From an uncultured Acidobacteriota bacterium (GTDB taxonomy: Bacteria; Acidobacteriota; UBA6911; CAINFC01): a DNA stretch of 38,742 bases. A model generated the notes under the pieces. The model was not told the origin of the DNA and ran no database searches. It saw nothing but the letters and a program-made list of their open reading frames with translations. Positions 1-9,139 of this stretch are shown here, in pieces. The stretch spans positions 1 to 38,742 of the forward strand of contig CAINFC010000231.1 in NCBI GenBank assembly GCA_903847975.1. The letters run 5' to 3'. The first letter of the stretch is position 1. Each line of letters starts with the position of its first letter. Made by a program: the position numbers and the translations under genes.

Positions 1-1
1 G

Positions 2-718
2 ACATGGAATGGAGCGGGACTGTCGGGGGTGGTGATGGGCGGACTGCCGGGAAGTCCGGTGACGGACAGCGGGGGGACCTATACGGGGACGGTGGACGCG
101 GGGTGGAGCGGGACGGTGACGCCTTCCAAGGCGGGGTACAGCTTCAGTCCCGCGAGCCTGAGCTACACGAACGTGCTGGCGAGCCAGACGGGAAAGAACC
201 ACACGGCAACGCTGAACCAGTATACGGTCACCGGGCAGGTGACGTGGAACGGAGCGGGGTTGACGGGGGTGGTGATGAGCGGACTGCCGGGAAGTCCGGC
301 GACGGACGCGGCTGGGAACTACGCGGTCACGGTGAATGCCGGATGGTCCGGAACCGCTGTACCAGTCAAGGAAGGATATTCATTCAACCCGCCTTCCTGC
401 AACTATTCCAATGTGTCTGCCGTTCCGACGCCCCAGGACTACACGGCCTCTCCGGTGACGTTTTCCATTACCGGAAATGCCGGAGTATCCGGTGCGGCTT
501 TAAGCTTCCAGGACGGGACACAGAAAACGGCGACGGCCGACGGCAGCGGGAATTATTCCTTCACGGTTTCCTATAACTGGTCCGGCACGGTCACGGTGAG
601 CAAACCGGGCTATCTGTTCACTCCGGCCGGCCGGAGCTATTCGAATGTGACGTCGAATCAAACCGGCCAGAACTATTCCTGCCGCCGGGCCACTTACCTG
701 CCCCTGGTATTCAGGTAG
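2..718 (+). CDS. C-terminal part of a repetitive secreted protein with Ig-like/carboxypeptidase-regulatory-like repeats
   Basis: The reading frame is open at the left edge of the window, so this is only the end of the gene. It holds three tandem beta-rich repeats of about 80 residues. Each contains GLPGSP or an equivalent, then G-x-Y, a GWSGT/NWSGT turn, GYSF/GYLF, and S-Y-x-N-V. Units 1 and 2 both begin TWNGAGL and lie exactly 240 bp apart, with high DNA identity; unit 3 is more diverged. The protein ends in a short tail, ATYLPLVFR. Repeats of this kind occur in long cell-surface or secreted proteins, where they act as spacers or binding modules; no catalytic motif is visible. The gene runs convergently towards the kinase gene. 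Confidence 0.75.
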   Translation, partial: TWNGAGLSGVVMGGLPGSPVTDSGGTYTGTVDAGWSGTVTPSKAGYSFSPASLSYTNVLASQTGKNHTATLNQYTVTGQVTWNGAGLTGVVMSGLPGSPATDAAGNYAVTVNAGWSGTAVPVKEGYSFNPPSCNYSNVSAVPTPQDYTASPVTFSITGNAGVSGAALSFQDGTQKTATADGSGNYSFTVSYNWSGTVTVSKPGYLFTPAGRSYSNVTSNQTGQNYSCRRATYLPLVFR

Positions 719-789
719 GCGGGCGGCCGGTGGTCCGGAGCAACCGGGCTGGAAACGGTACGGACGAGCAGGGAAAAAACCCGACGGTC

Positions 790-3456
790 TCAGTTTCCGT
801 GCGGCTTTTCCTCTTGGACCACCGTATTCTTCTGAATCCATTCGGCAGCCTTTTCCGGCCGGCCCCAGTCCCGGTAGAGGTTCCCGATCCACTTTTCCGC
901 GTCCCCAATCGCTGCCTGGTCCCAGGTGGGGATGGCATCTTTCCGCTGGACCAGCCCTTCATGGCCGCGGATCAGCAGCGGCTCCGCTTCGGAATACTTT
1001 TTCTGGCCGGCCAGGCAGGCGCCAAGAAGGCTCCGGCCGCTGTAGGCCATCCAGTCGTCGCGCCTGTTTTTTTCGTAAATCTGCAGCGCGTGGCTCAGGG
1101 CCTTTTCTGCCTGGGGATAATTCTGCTGCTGCAGCTGCACGCGGGCCCAGTAGACGAGCGCATCGGCGGTACGCGGGTGATCCGCGCCGCGGGTACGCCG
1201 CCGGGTTTCCAGAATCCGGCCGAACAGCGATTCGGCCTGCACGTATTTTCCCTGAACGCGATACATTTCCGCCAAGGCGAGGGTGACCTGCAGCGTGTTG
1301 GGATGCTCCGGTCCCAGAACGCGCTGCAGCGCGTCCAGTGCCTTTCCAAAGGAGGGTTCCGCCAGATCGTAATCTCCCCGGTCTCGATACAGCTCCGCCC
1401 TATTGGCCATCAGCATCAGCGTGTCAGGGTGATCGGGCCCGAGCACCCGCAGATGAAGCTCCAGGGCTTCCTTGTAAAGGGTCTCGGCCTGTGCGTACTT
1501 GCTTTGGATGTGGCAGACCCCGGCCAGGTTGTTGAGGCTCATCAGGGTGTCGGGATGCTCCTTTCCCTGAACCTGCCGCGAATACTCCAGCACCTCGGCG
1601 AACTGCCGCTCGGCCGGGGCGTATTTCCCCTGGGAAAAGTAGACCACGGCCAGATTGTTCATGGTGTTGAGCGTGTCCAGGTGCCTGGGACTCAGAACCC
1701 GCCGCTGCCCTTCCCGTGCTTCCGTCAGAAGGCTTTCGGCCCGGGCAAAATTGCCTTCATGAATGAAGTGGCTGGCCAGACTGTTCATGCTTTTCAGTGT
1801 ATCCGGGTGGAGGCTCCCCAGCATCCTGCGCCGGATTTCCAGGGTTCTGGTCCGTAACGGCTCGCCCTGTCCGTATTTGGCCTGGTCGTCGTAGGCTTTG
1901 GCCAGCCGGTCCATGCTGACCAGCGTGTCGGAATGATTTTCGCCCAGAACCTGCCGGCGAAGCCGGAGGGCACGATCCAGGTGCTGTTCCGCCTCCGGGT
2001 AAAGTCCCAGGTCCAGATAGGTGCTCCCAATGGTATGCTGAATAGCGGCTTCTACGGAGGGCTGGGCCGGGAACCTGCCTTCCATTTTGGACGCCGCCCG
2101 GTCCAGGGCGGTGCGTACCTTCAGGTTGGGATCGGGCTTGGAGCTGGATTGAGCCTGGGCATCGGGGCTGGCCTGCGCCAGCAGGTCATTGCGCAAAAAG
2201 TCGCTGACCGCCCGGGCTTCGTTTTCGGCACGGGCGGCGCGCACCGCCATCCAGGCGCTGACCACGATTCCGGCGATCAGCACCGCCGTGAAGGCGGCCG
2301 CCGTGGCGATCCACAGCCGGTATTTGCGCACGAATTTTCCCATCCGGTAGGCCCGGGAAGGAGGGGCGGCCTCGACCGGTTCGCCGTCCCTGTAACGCTG
2401 CAGGTCCCGGGCAAAACCGTTTACCGTCTCGTAGCGCCGGGCCGGATCTTTCTCCAGGGCTTTGAGCGTGATCCAGTCCAGCTCCCGGCTCAATTCCCGG
2501 GGGAGTTTAAGGGTTTGGCATCGCCGCTGGTCCGCCGCCTTATGGGGTTCGGCGCACCGCAGCAACCGCGCGCTGGGAGGCGGGGGTTCTTCCTCGCGAA
2601 TGCGCTGCAGGATCTCCACGTAGCCATTTTTCCCCTGGGCTTCATGCCGCAGGGGAGTTTCGCCGGTGAGCAGCTCATAAAGCACCGCCCCCAGCGAATA
2701 AACATCCGTGCGGGTGTCGACGTCCTGTCGGCCGAGGTCCGCCTGCTCGGGACTCATGTAGTCCAATGTGCCGACGACCGTGCCCGCCGTGGTCATTCCG
2801 GCCGAACCAGGCTGGTTGCCCAGCGCCTTGGCCAGACCGAAATCGATGACCTTGGGGATGGATTGGTTTTCCAGCTCCTTGACCAGGATATTCGACGGCT
2901 TGATGTCGCGGTGAATAATCCCTTTCTGGTGGGCATGCTGTATGGCCTGGCAGACCGGAAGGAAGAGTTCGATCCGCTCGCGGAACGTCAACCGCCTGGA
3001 ATCGCAGTAGTGTGTGATGGGCACGCCTTCGACCAGCTCCATGACGAAATAGGGCAGACCGCGCTCCGTGGTGCCGGCGTCGTATACCCGGGCGATGTTG
3101 GGGTGGTCCATCATGGCCACTGCCTGGCGCTCGCTTTCAAAGCGGGCGATGATCTCCCGGCTGTCCATGCCCGGCTTGATCACTTTCAGGGCTACATCTC
3201 TCTGGATCGGCTGGGACTGCCGGGCGCGGAATACCGAGCCCATGCCCCCCTCGCCGAGCGGCTGGATCAGCTGATAAGGGCCAATGGTGCTCTCCATCCG
3301 TATCGGGTTCCCGGGGGAGGATGGGGCGGATCGGGCGATCGTTTCCACCAGGGTCCCTCCTTCGGCTTCCGGCCTGCCGGGCCCGCCACCGGCGGGAGAA
3401 ACGTTTTCCAGGAATGTGGGACGGTCGGTACTCGGTTCAGGGGATTTGGGCTTCAT
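790..3456 (-). CDS. Membrane-anchored serine/threonine protein kinase with C-terminal TPR repeats
   Basis: About 888 aa. The N-terminal PknB-type kinase domain (roughly residues 60-340) has the glycine loop GEGGMGSV, the ATP-binding lysine in VALKVIKPG, the catalytic loop HRDIKPSN and the DFGLA metal-binding motif, so it should be active. One hydrophobic segment follows near residues 370-400 (around 2255-2340). The rest is a long series of kinesin-light-chain-type TPRs of about 42 residues with the pattern LGxxHPDTLxSMNNLAxxY, probably a protein-binding scaffold. The topology implies a cytoplasmic kinase with an extracytoplasmic sensor/scaffold. The start at 3456 (MKPKSPEP) is preferred over an in-frame ATG at 3504, because the extra 16 residues do not resemble this family; neither start has a strong ribosome site. 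The phosphorylation target is unknown. Confidence 0.88.
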   Translation of the reverse strand: MKPKSPEPSTDRPTFLENVSPAGGGPGRPEAEGGTLVETIARSAPSSPGNPIRMESTIGPYQLIQPLGEGGMGSVFRARQSQPIQRDVALKVIKPGMDSREIIARFESERQAVAMMDHPNIARVYDAGTTERGLPYFVMELVEGVPITHYCDSRRLTFRERIELFLPVCQAIQHAHQKGIIHRDIKPSNILVKELENQSIPKVIDFGLAKALGNQPGSAGMTTAGTVVGTLDYMSPEQADLGRQDVDTRTDVYSLGAVLYELLTGETPLRHEAQGKNGYVEILQRIREEEPPPPSARLLRCAEPHKAADQRRCQTLKLPRELSRELDWITLKALEKDPARRYETVNGFARDLQRYRDGEPVEAAPPSRAYRMGKFVRKYRLWIATAAAFTAVLIAGIVVSAWMAVRAARAENEARAVSDFLRNDLLAQASPDAQAQSSSKPDPNLKVRTALDRAASKMEGRFPAQPSVEAAIQHTIGSTYLDLGLYPEAEQHLDRALRLRRQVLGENHSDTLVSMDRLAKAYDDQAKYGQGEPLRTRTLEIRRRMLGSLHPDTLKSMNSLASHFIHEGNFARAESLLTEAREGQRRVLSPRHLDTLNTMNNLAVVYFSQGKYAPAERQFAEVLEYSRQVQGKEHPDTLMSLNNLAGVCHIQSKYAQAETLYKEALELHLRVLGPDHPDTLMLMANRAELYRDRGDYDLAEPSFGKALDALQRVLGPEHPNTLQVTLALAEMYRVQGKYVQAESLFGRILETRRRTRGADHPRTADALVYWARVQLQQQNYPQAEKALSHALQIYEKNRRDDWMAYSGRSLLGACLAGQKKYSEAEPLLIRGHEGLVQRKDAIPTWDQAAIGDAEKWIGNLYRDWGRPEKAAEWIQKNTVVQEEKPHGN

Positions 3457-3579
3457 ATTTGTGTTTCCGGAGCTATGCAATTCAGGGAGAATACAGCATG
3501 CCATAACAGGATGGCTAGGGGTTGCTCTGTTTTTGAGGCGGAAACCCCGCAGGACGGGACATTTTCCAGAAGCGGTTCC

Positions 3580-3608
3580 TTGCTTTCCTTCCGGCCCTCC
3601 GATAAACT
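3580..3608 (+). promoter_or_regulatory. Candidate sigma-70 promoter for the beta-helix protein
   Basis: TTGCTT and TAAACT separated by exactly 17 bp, about 70 bp before the beta-helix start. Inferred from consensus match and spacing only. Confidence 0.45.
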
Positions 3609-3680
3609 TTTGGGTAGTCCTGGGGAAAACATGCCGCTGTTTGCTGCCAGATCTGCAGTTATCCGGTGGGAGGCGGAAGA

Positions 3681-5054
3681 ATGAAGAGCAAATCCTTTTT
3701 TCCAGTCTGGGCGCTCCTTATGGCCTGGGCCCCGCCGCCGCCCGCTCTGTCCGCCGGGAATCCGGCCTCAGCCCGGCAGGCCGATTTCTACGTGGCCCCG
3801 GATGGCAGCGATTCCAATCCGGGGACCCGGAGCCAGCCCTGGCGAACCATTCAGCGAGCTGCGGACTCGCTGCTGCCGGGCGATACGGTTTACATCCGGG
3901 CCGGGACGTTTCGCGAGCGCGTTCTTCCGCTCAACTCCGGCAGCGATGCCGCCCACTGGATTACTTATTCGGCTTATCCCGGCGAGGTGGTGACCATCGA
4001 CGGAACCGGGATCAACGTACCCGCCGATGAGGGTCTGATCTATATTTTGCAGAAGAGCTACATTCGCATGGCCGGGCTGCAGATCGTCCATTCCTCCTAT
4101 GCCGGTCTGCTGGCGGAAGATTCCGACCATATCACCATCGAAAACATCCGGACGTACGACACCGCCTCTTCCGGGATCGGCATATGGGGAGGCAGCCACG
4201 TTCTGCTGGCCGGCAATCGTGTCGAACAGGCCGGCTCCAACGGGATGCAGGAGTGCATCACCGTCGCCGGCACCGGCACCTTCGAAGTCCGGGACTGCGA
4301 GGTACTGCAGTGCCGCAAGGAAGGGATCACCGCCAAGGACGGCGCCTCCAACGGCAAGATCTGGAGAAACCGGGTGCATCACACCGACCACGTCGGCATT
4401 TACGTGGACGGCGAGTTTACCTACACCTTCAATATCGAGGTGTTTCAGAATACGATCCACGACATTGTTTACAAGGATGGAATCACCGTGGCCACCGAGG
4501 CAGGCGGCCTGGTCGAGAATGTCTCGATTTACAACAACCTGACCTATGACAACGGCTTTTTCGGTATCGGTATTTCCGCCTGCTGCCCGGTTGCCGAGCA
4601 CCATCCCATCCGCAACGTCCGAATCCTAAACAACACTGTCTGCCGCAACGGGACCAGCGGCTGGGGCGGGGGTATCTCCATCGGCGAAAACCCGGACCTG
4701 GAGGGGATCGTGGTCCGCAACAATATCGTCAGCCAGAATGTTTCCTTTCAGATTGCCGCCGATGCCGCGGTCCCGCCGGCCAGCCTTGCCGTCGATCATA
4801 ACCTCATCGACGGGTATCGGGACTACGAAGGGGAAACCGACGGAACGGACATGGTCCTCGGTGATCCGCGGTTTGTGAATCCTGCCGCAGCGGACTTTCA
4901 CCTGCGGCCGGGTTCGCCGGCGATCGGCAAGGGTTCGTCGCTCCTTGCGCCGGCACAGGATCACGACGGGTTCCCGCGACCTCCGGCATCCATCGACCTG
5001 GGGGCATTGCAATTCATTCCCTGGCGCCTTTTCCTGTCCTTTGTCATGCGGTAG
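3681..5054 (+). CDS. Secreted right-handed parallel beta-helix protein (DUF1565/pectate-lyase-like fold)
   Basis: About 457 aa. The start at 3681 is chosen because GGGAGG lies 7 bases upstream; an in-frame GTG at 3666 is less likely. A signal peptide (MKSKSFFPVWALLMAWAPP, ending near ALSAG) is followed by the DUF1565-type opening DFYVAPDGSDSNPGT and QPWRTIQRAADSLLPGDTV. Successive beta-helix rungs follow, with repeated I/V-x-I-x-N-N patterns (for example VRILNNTV and IVVRNNIV). The C-terminus has the usual closing strands with PGSPAIGKG. Proteins of this fold bind or cleave acidic polysaccharides in the periplasm or outside the cell. I cannot identify catalytic residues, so lyase activity is unproven. 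It runs convergently with the next gene. Confidence 0.82.
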   Translation: MKSKSFFPVWALLMAWAPPPPALSAGNPASARQADFYVAPDGSDSNPGTRSQPWRTIQRAADSLLPGDTVYIRAGTFRERVLPLNSGSDAAHWITYSAYPGEVVTIDGTGINVPADEGLIYILQKSYIRMAGLQIVHSSYAGLLAEDSDHITIENIRTYDTASSGIGIWGGSHVLLAGNRVEQAGSNGMQECITVAGTGTFEVRDCEVLQCRKEGITAKDGASNGKIWRNRVHHTDHVGIYVDGEFTYTFNIEVFQNTIHDIVYKDGITVATEAGGLVENVSIYNNLTYDNGFFGIGISACCPVAEHHPIRNVRILNNTVCRNGTSGWGGGISIGENPDLEGIVVRNNIVSQNVSFQIAADAAVPPASLAVDHNLIDGYRDYEGETDGTDMVLGDPRFVNPAAADFHLRPGSPAIGKGSSLLAPAQDHDGFPRPPASIDLGALQFIPWRLFLSFVMR

Positions 5055-5102
5055 CCGCGGGCATTTCCGCAGGACGGGGTATGGTTGCTTCTGCTCCCCG
5101 CC

Positions 5103-6308
5103 CTACGGCTTTTTCCCTTCCATCCTTCGGAAGCTTGCCGGAGAATCCTTCATGGTCCTCTGCCGGAAATTCCGGAAACGGTGAAAAGTGAGGTAGTTGG
5201 CATCATGCTGATTGGGAGCGCCGCCGGCCGGATCGTCGAAGGCAGTGCGGACGACCGCGATGATGTCGGACCCCTCAAAGAGCCAGTCGGGGTACTGAAA
5301 GCCGTGGGTGGCGGTGTCCGGGTGATGTAAAAGCACGGAGCGCACCTCCCAGGTTCGAAGGTCGGCCGAGTGGAGCAGCGCCAGGGTATTGCGGACCCTC
5401 TCCGGATTGCCGGAGCGGTGGAATTCAGGCACGTAGTTGGCCAGCGCCCAGTAGCCAGGGCCGGCAGGATCCCTGCGGACGGTAAACTTCTTGCAGCCGC
5501 CGGGAAAATCGATGAATCCGCTCTGCGGATCGAAGGATACCTGGCGGCCGTCGGCGCTGACCTCCACCCGGGCCGCTTTTTCCGGGCCCGGCCGGTAATC
5601 CACGCGCAGGAGGTTGACCAGATTTCCCTCCGGGGCCACGACCGCGTTTCCCTCCAGCCAGCCGCCAAACTTTCCTCCCAGCCACTCCGGATTGCGGTCC
5701 AGCCGGTTGCTGAAGGTCCAGCTTGCGGCTTGCAGCAGGTCGGAATCTTCCGGGGCCGACATCAGGAAGGACCGGAAATGGCTTCCCCAGCCGTCCGGCC
5801 CCCGGGTGTCTTCCATGGCCCGCCAGATTCTTTCTCCATGGAGGACCACCGGAACGGGAGCACAGTGGTATCCGCCATCGCCCAGCAGCAGACCGGTTCG
5901 GCTATCGGCCGGTGTCGTCCAGCTTCTGCCGCCGTCGGTGGAACGGCGGATGGAGGCGCAGCCGTTCTCTTTGCTGGTGCCCATCAGGTACAGGGATCCG
6001 CGGTGAAAAAAGAGCGTGGACCACCACTGGCCCCGGATCTCGGCCAGCCGCTCCCAGTGCTTTCCCTGATCGCCCGAGGACAGCACGATGGTCCGGTCTC
6101 CGGTGCTGCCCGGCCCGAATAGATCGTGGCTGGCGATATACCTGCCGTCCGTCCACACTGCCAGGCTGGGAGAGCCGATATACTGGCGCGAGGAGGCCGG
6201 ACTGTGATCGATCACCACTCCGGGCGGTGCGGCCGGCTTTTCCGCTCCCGTGATCCCTTCCGGAAGGGCAAGAAAAAGGAAGAACCAAAAAACATATTGT
6301 TTGGTCAT
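5103..6308 (-). CDS. Secreted sialidase-fold (BNR/Asp-box) glycoside hydrolase-like protein
   Basis: About 401 aa from ATG 6308; AGGAT lies about 9 bases upstream, and an ATG nine residues further out is less likely. A hydrophobic signal peptide (MTKQYVFWFFLFLALPEG) precedes a six-bladed beta-propeller-type sequence with two clear Asp boxes, SGDQGKHW and STDGGRSW, the hallmark of the sialidase/BNR superfamily. Family members cleave sialic acids or other sugars from glycans, but many Acidobacteriota and Planctomycetes members have unknown substrates. I cannot place the full catalytic arginine triad, so true sialidase activity is uncertain. It diverges from the glycan operon that starts at 6401, leaving only 92 bp between the two starts. 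Confidence 0.72.
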   Translation of the reverse strand: MTKQYVFWFFLFLALPEGITGAEKPAAPPGVVIDHSPASSRQYIGSPSLAVWTDGRYIASHDLFGPGSTGDRTIVLSSGDQGKHWERLAEIRGQWWSTLFFHRGSLYLMGTSKENGCASIRRSTDGGRSWTTPADSRTGLLLGDGGYHCAPVPVVLHGERIWRAMEDTRGPDGWGSHFRSFLMSAPEDSDLLQAASWTFSNRLDRNPEWLGGKFGGWLEGNAVVAPEGNLVNLLRVDYRPGPEKAARVEVSADGRQVSFDPQSGFIDFPGGCKKFTVRRDPAGPGYWALANYVPEFHRSGNPERVRNTLALLHSADLRTWEVRSVLLHHPDTATHGFQYPDWLFEGSDIIAVVRTAFDDPAGGAPNQHDANYLTFHRFRNFRQRTMKDSPASFRRMEGKKP

Positions 6309-6364
6309 GGCAATGATCCTGCGCGATGATTCCAAGGGGCCTTGTTGCTGCCGGCGTGCCTTGC

Positions 6365-6393
6365 TTGATTTCGGATTTTCCCTCTGATAAACT
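6365..6393 (+). promoter_or_regulatory. Sigma-70 promoter giving a probably leaderless transcript
   Basis: TTGATT and TAAACT are separated by 17 bp. The -10 ends 7 bases before ATG 6401, so transcription would begin at or next to the start codon. No Shine-Dalgarno sequence is present, which fits leaderless translation. Confidence 0.5.
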
Positions 6394-6400
6394 ATCGCGG

Positions 6401-8032
6401 ATGTCCCAGAGAAAACAAGCTCTCTCCTTCCGAATATTCAATTCTTTATTTTTTTCCCTGCTTTTTGTTTTCTTCTTTCTGGCGCCCGACTTTCTTGCGG
6501 CTTTCTTCAATACGCGGCTCCATACGGTGGTCCCCCCATCGACGGTCCTGCTCCTTCTTTTGGCCGGGCTTTCCATCCACTTCCTGCCCCGGCGCCACGC
6601 ATGGGCGGCCCTGCTTTTTCTTTTTCTCCTCCAGGTCACCGCCCTTGGCTACCTCTGCTATTTCGGCCGAAGCCTTACGGCCCGGGAAATCCCTTTCATT
6701 TTTCATCAGTGGGACGAAGTCGTCTGGATGGGCTGGGGAACGTTCCTGGACTATTGGTACGTTCTGGCCGCCTGCGGCACGGCGCTGGCCGGTAACCTGT
6801 GGGCGGCTTCCTCGGGGAAGGCACCCGCAAAGACTCGCTGGGCCTGGCTGGGGCTGGCTGCCGTGGTTTTGCTTCCCGCCCACCCCTTCCGGTCCGCTTC
6901 CACCGAACTGTCGGTATCGGTGGCCAGCCCTTACTGGCCGTCGATTCGATCCGGCACCACGGCCTTTGCCTGGCTCCTGGCGAGAGGAGTTGTCCCGGGT
7001 CCTCCCGGCCCGGCCTACGCGCCCTACCGGGTTCAACGCCGGTCCGGCAGCGCTGCGCGCAACCTGGTGCTGGCAGTCGCCGACAGCTGCTCCACGCGCT
7101 ATATGTCCCTTTACGGCTACGGACGCCCGACCACTCCGCTTCTGGAGCGGTACCGGGGAACCCCCGGATTTCTCTTCCGGCCGGGGCTCTCCGGCAGCAC
7201 CGCTTCGCTGGCCTCCATGCGCGTGCTGCTTAATCTGGTGCGTGAGCCGGGGAACGGGGAGGCCCTCTGGTCGCGTCGAACCAACCTCGTTCGCCTGGCC
7301 CGGGAGGCGGGCTACCGGACGATCTTCCTTTCGGCCCAGCGCGCCAAGAACACGGCCCTGGCCGGCCCGGAGTTCGCCGAACTGGCCTTCCACGAAGACG
7401 GCCCTGCGGGGAGTCCAACTGCCGAGGGGCGCGATGATGCCCTGCTGGCCGCCCTGCAGAAGGTTCCGCTCGGGGAAAAAAATTTTATCGTCCTGCACCA
7501 GCGCAACCTGCACAACCCTTATGCCTGGAATACGGAAACGCATCCCGAGTGCCGATTGTTTCCGGAGGCCAATTCGTTCGGCTCCTACCTGAACGCCATG
7601 GTCTGCTACGACCGCTGGGTCGATGCCCTGTTCCGCTGGTGCCGCGAGCACCTGGAAGGGGAATCCTATGTATTCCTGACCAGCGACCACGGCGAGACCT
7701 TCGGGGAGCAGGGAATCAACGGCCACCTGACGCTCGATCCCCTGGTGGCCGACGTTCCGGCCATGGTCTACGGCATCCGCCCGGATTCCGATTTCTTTTC
7801 GCAGGTCGAAGCCTTCCGCGTCCTGACGCATCACGACCTCGGGCTGCTGATGGCCGACCGCCTCGGCTACGAGATCCATAATCCCAATGCCGTCGAGGGT
7901 TCCTACGTCATTCAGGATATCAACCTGGAGCACGGAACCCGCTTCATTCCTGTCCGTATCGACACGAAGGGGGCCACCTTCCTTCCGGCTCGCGGCCTGG
8001 ACGAGGCCAAAGCGGCACCGGCAAGCCCGTGA
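6401..8032 (+). CDS. Inner-membrane phosphoethanolamine transferase-like protein (sulfatase/alkaline phosphatase fold)
   Basis: About 543 aa. The N-terminal third has about five membrane helices (for example FFSLLFVFFFLAPDF and VLLLLLAGLSIHFL). A periplasmic alkaline-phosphatase-fold domain follows. Compared with EptA/OpgE-type enzymes, VLAVADSCSTRYMSLYGY corresponds to the GE(T/S)AR..SL.GY segment, SGSTASLASM to the nucleophile-threonine segment, and TSDHGETFGEQG to the zinc-binding DHGE motif. Such enzymes move phosphoethanolamine from phosphatidylethanolamine to lipid A, core or glycan. The metal-binding Glu of the first motif appears as Asp, so activity or donor may differ. It heads an operon with two glycosyltransferases and a ligase, which points to decoration of a surface polysaccharide. 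The start is chosen from promoter position. Confidence 0.75.
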   Translation: MSQRKQALSFRIFNSLFFSLLFVFFFLAPDFLAAFFNTRLHTVVPPSTVLLLLLAGLSIHFLPRRHAWAALLFLFLLQVTALGYLCYFGRSLTAREIPFIFHQWDEVVWMGWGTFLDYWYVLAACGTALAGNLWAASSGKAPAKTRWAWLGLAAVVLLPAHPFRSASTELSVSVASPYWPSIRSGTTAFAWLLARGVVPGPPGPAYAPYRVQRRSGSAARNLVLAVADSCSTRYMSLYGYGRPTTPLLERYRGTPGFLFRPGLSGSTASLASMRVLLNLVREPGNGEALWSRRTNLVRLAREAGYRTIFLSAQRAKNTALAGPEFAELAFHEDGPAGSPTAEGRDDALLAALQKVPLGEKNFIVLHQRNLHNPYAWNTETHPECRLFPEANSFGSYLNAMVCYDRWVDALFRWCREHLEGESYVFLTSDHGETFGEQGINGHLTLDPLVADVPAMVYGIRPDSDFFSQVEAFRVLTHHDLGLLMADRLGYEIHNPNAVEGSYVIQDINLEHGTRFIPVRIDTKGATFLPARGLDEAKAAPASP

Positions 8033-8056
8033 AACGCGCAGGATGAGGGGCAGGGC

Positions 8057-9139
8057 ATGAGGGTCTTGCAGGTTATGGCAGGCGCCGAGTGCGGCGGGGC
8101 GGAGACCATGTACGCCGATGGCGTTCTGGCGCTTGCCGGGGCGGGCACGGACCAGCTCCTGCTCACGCGCCCCAGCCGTCTGCGCGATTCCCTGTGGGTA
8201 AGGCACGGTCTGGCGGTCCGGCACGCCTCCTTTCCGCGTCCCTGGATGGGGCGGAGCACCCGGAAGGCCATCCGCCAGGCCATTGCCGATTTTAAGCCCG
8301 ATCTGTGCCATTACTGGATGGCCCGGGCCGCTTCCTATGCCGCGGCGGACAGCGGGATTCCCAACATCGGCTGGTTCGGTGCGCCGTCGCCCCTGGATTA
8401 TTATCGCCACTGCCAATTCTTTATCGGCCTCACACAGGAGCTGGTTCGTCACATCGTGGCCGGGGGTGCCCGCCCGGAAGCCGCCGTATGCATCCACCCC
8501 TTTGCCGATCTTCCCGCCGGCCCGCCCGCGGACCGCGCGGCGCTGGATACTCCTGCCGGGGTTCCGGTTCTGCTTTCCCTGTCGCGGCTTCACTGGCACA
8601 AGGCGATCGATGTTCTGCTCCGGGCCATGCCGCAGCTGCCGGAGGCCTACCTTTGGATTGCCGGGGAAGGACCGGCCCAAAAGAGCCTTCAGGCGCTGGC
8701 GGCCTCTCTTGGCATCGAAGCGCGCGTGCGCTGGCTGGGGTGGCGCACCGACCGCGGGGCCTTGCTGGCGGCCAGCACGCTGTGCGTCTTTCCTTCGCGG
8801 GTCGAGCCTTTCGGCAATGTGATGGTCGAGGCCTGGGCCGCCGGGGTACCGCTGATCGCCGCTGCGGCCCAGGGTCCGAAGGCTTACTGCCGGCACGAGT
8901 TCAACGGGCTGCTGGTCGAGCCGGACGATGTCCCGGGCCTGGCGGCCGCCATACGGCGATGCCTCGCCGAGCCCGACCTTTGCCGCCGCCTGACCGAGAA
9001 CGGACGCCGCTGCTACGAGACTTCCTTCACCAAAGATGTTTTTGTCCGCGACATGACCGCCTTTTACCGGATGGTGCGGGAGGCCGGCGGTCCCGGTTGC
9101 GCATCCGCGGGGAGGAGCAGGGCATGCCCGGGAAAATAG
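8057..9139 (+). CDS. GT4-family glycosyltransferase (first of pair)
   Basis: About 360 aa, with GAGGGG upstream of the start. The N-terminal GT-B half opens MRVLQVMAGAECGGAETM, the usual GT4 glycine-rich acceptor-side loop. The C-terminal half has LSLSRLHWHKAIDVLLRA, WIAGEGP and the donor-binding region PSRVEPFGNVMVEAWAAGVP, including the E-x7-E motif (E of VEPFGNVMVEA). It therefore probably transfers a sugar from a nucleotide donor on the cytoplasmic side during LPS-core, O-antigen or exopolysaccharide assembly. It lies 24 bp after the transferase-like gene and overlaps the next glycosyltransferase. Donor and acceptor cannot be read from the sequence. Confidence 0.88.
   Translation: MRVLQVMAGAECGGAETMYADGVLALAGAGTDQLLLTRPSRLRDSLWVRHGLAVRHASFPRPWMGRSTRKAIRQAIADFKPDLCHYWMARAASYAAADSGIPNIGWFGAPSPLDYYRHCQFFIGLTQELVRHIVAGGARPEAAVCIHPFADLPAGPPADRAALDTPAGVPVLLSLSRLHWHKAIDVLLRAMPQLPEAYLWIAGEGPAQKSLQALAASLGIEARVRWLGWRTDRGALLAASTLCVFPSRVEPFGNVMVEAWAAGVPLIAAAAQGPKAYCRHEFNGLLVEPDDVPGLAAAIRRCLAEPDLCRRLTENGRRCYETSFTKDVFVRDMTAFYRMVREAGGPGCASAGRSRACPGK

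Noticed and set aside
1933-3684. 583-codon open frame on the plus strand across the kinase gene
   Set aside because: It is an antisense shadow of a GC-rich gene; the minus strand shows complete kinase and TPR motifs, and the plus translation shows none.
5055-5102. Bidirectional terminator between the beta-helix and sialidase-like genes
   Set aside because: The GGGG/CCCC pairing has a long loop and no proper T-run.
6446-8896. 816-codon open frame on the minus strand across the transferase and glycosyltransferase genes
   Set aside because: It crosses two real genes and their gap, is Arg/Gly/Pro/Gln-rich and has no domain pattern.
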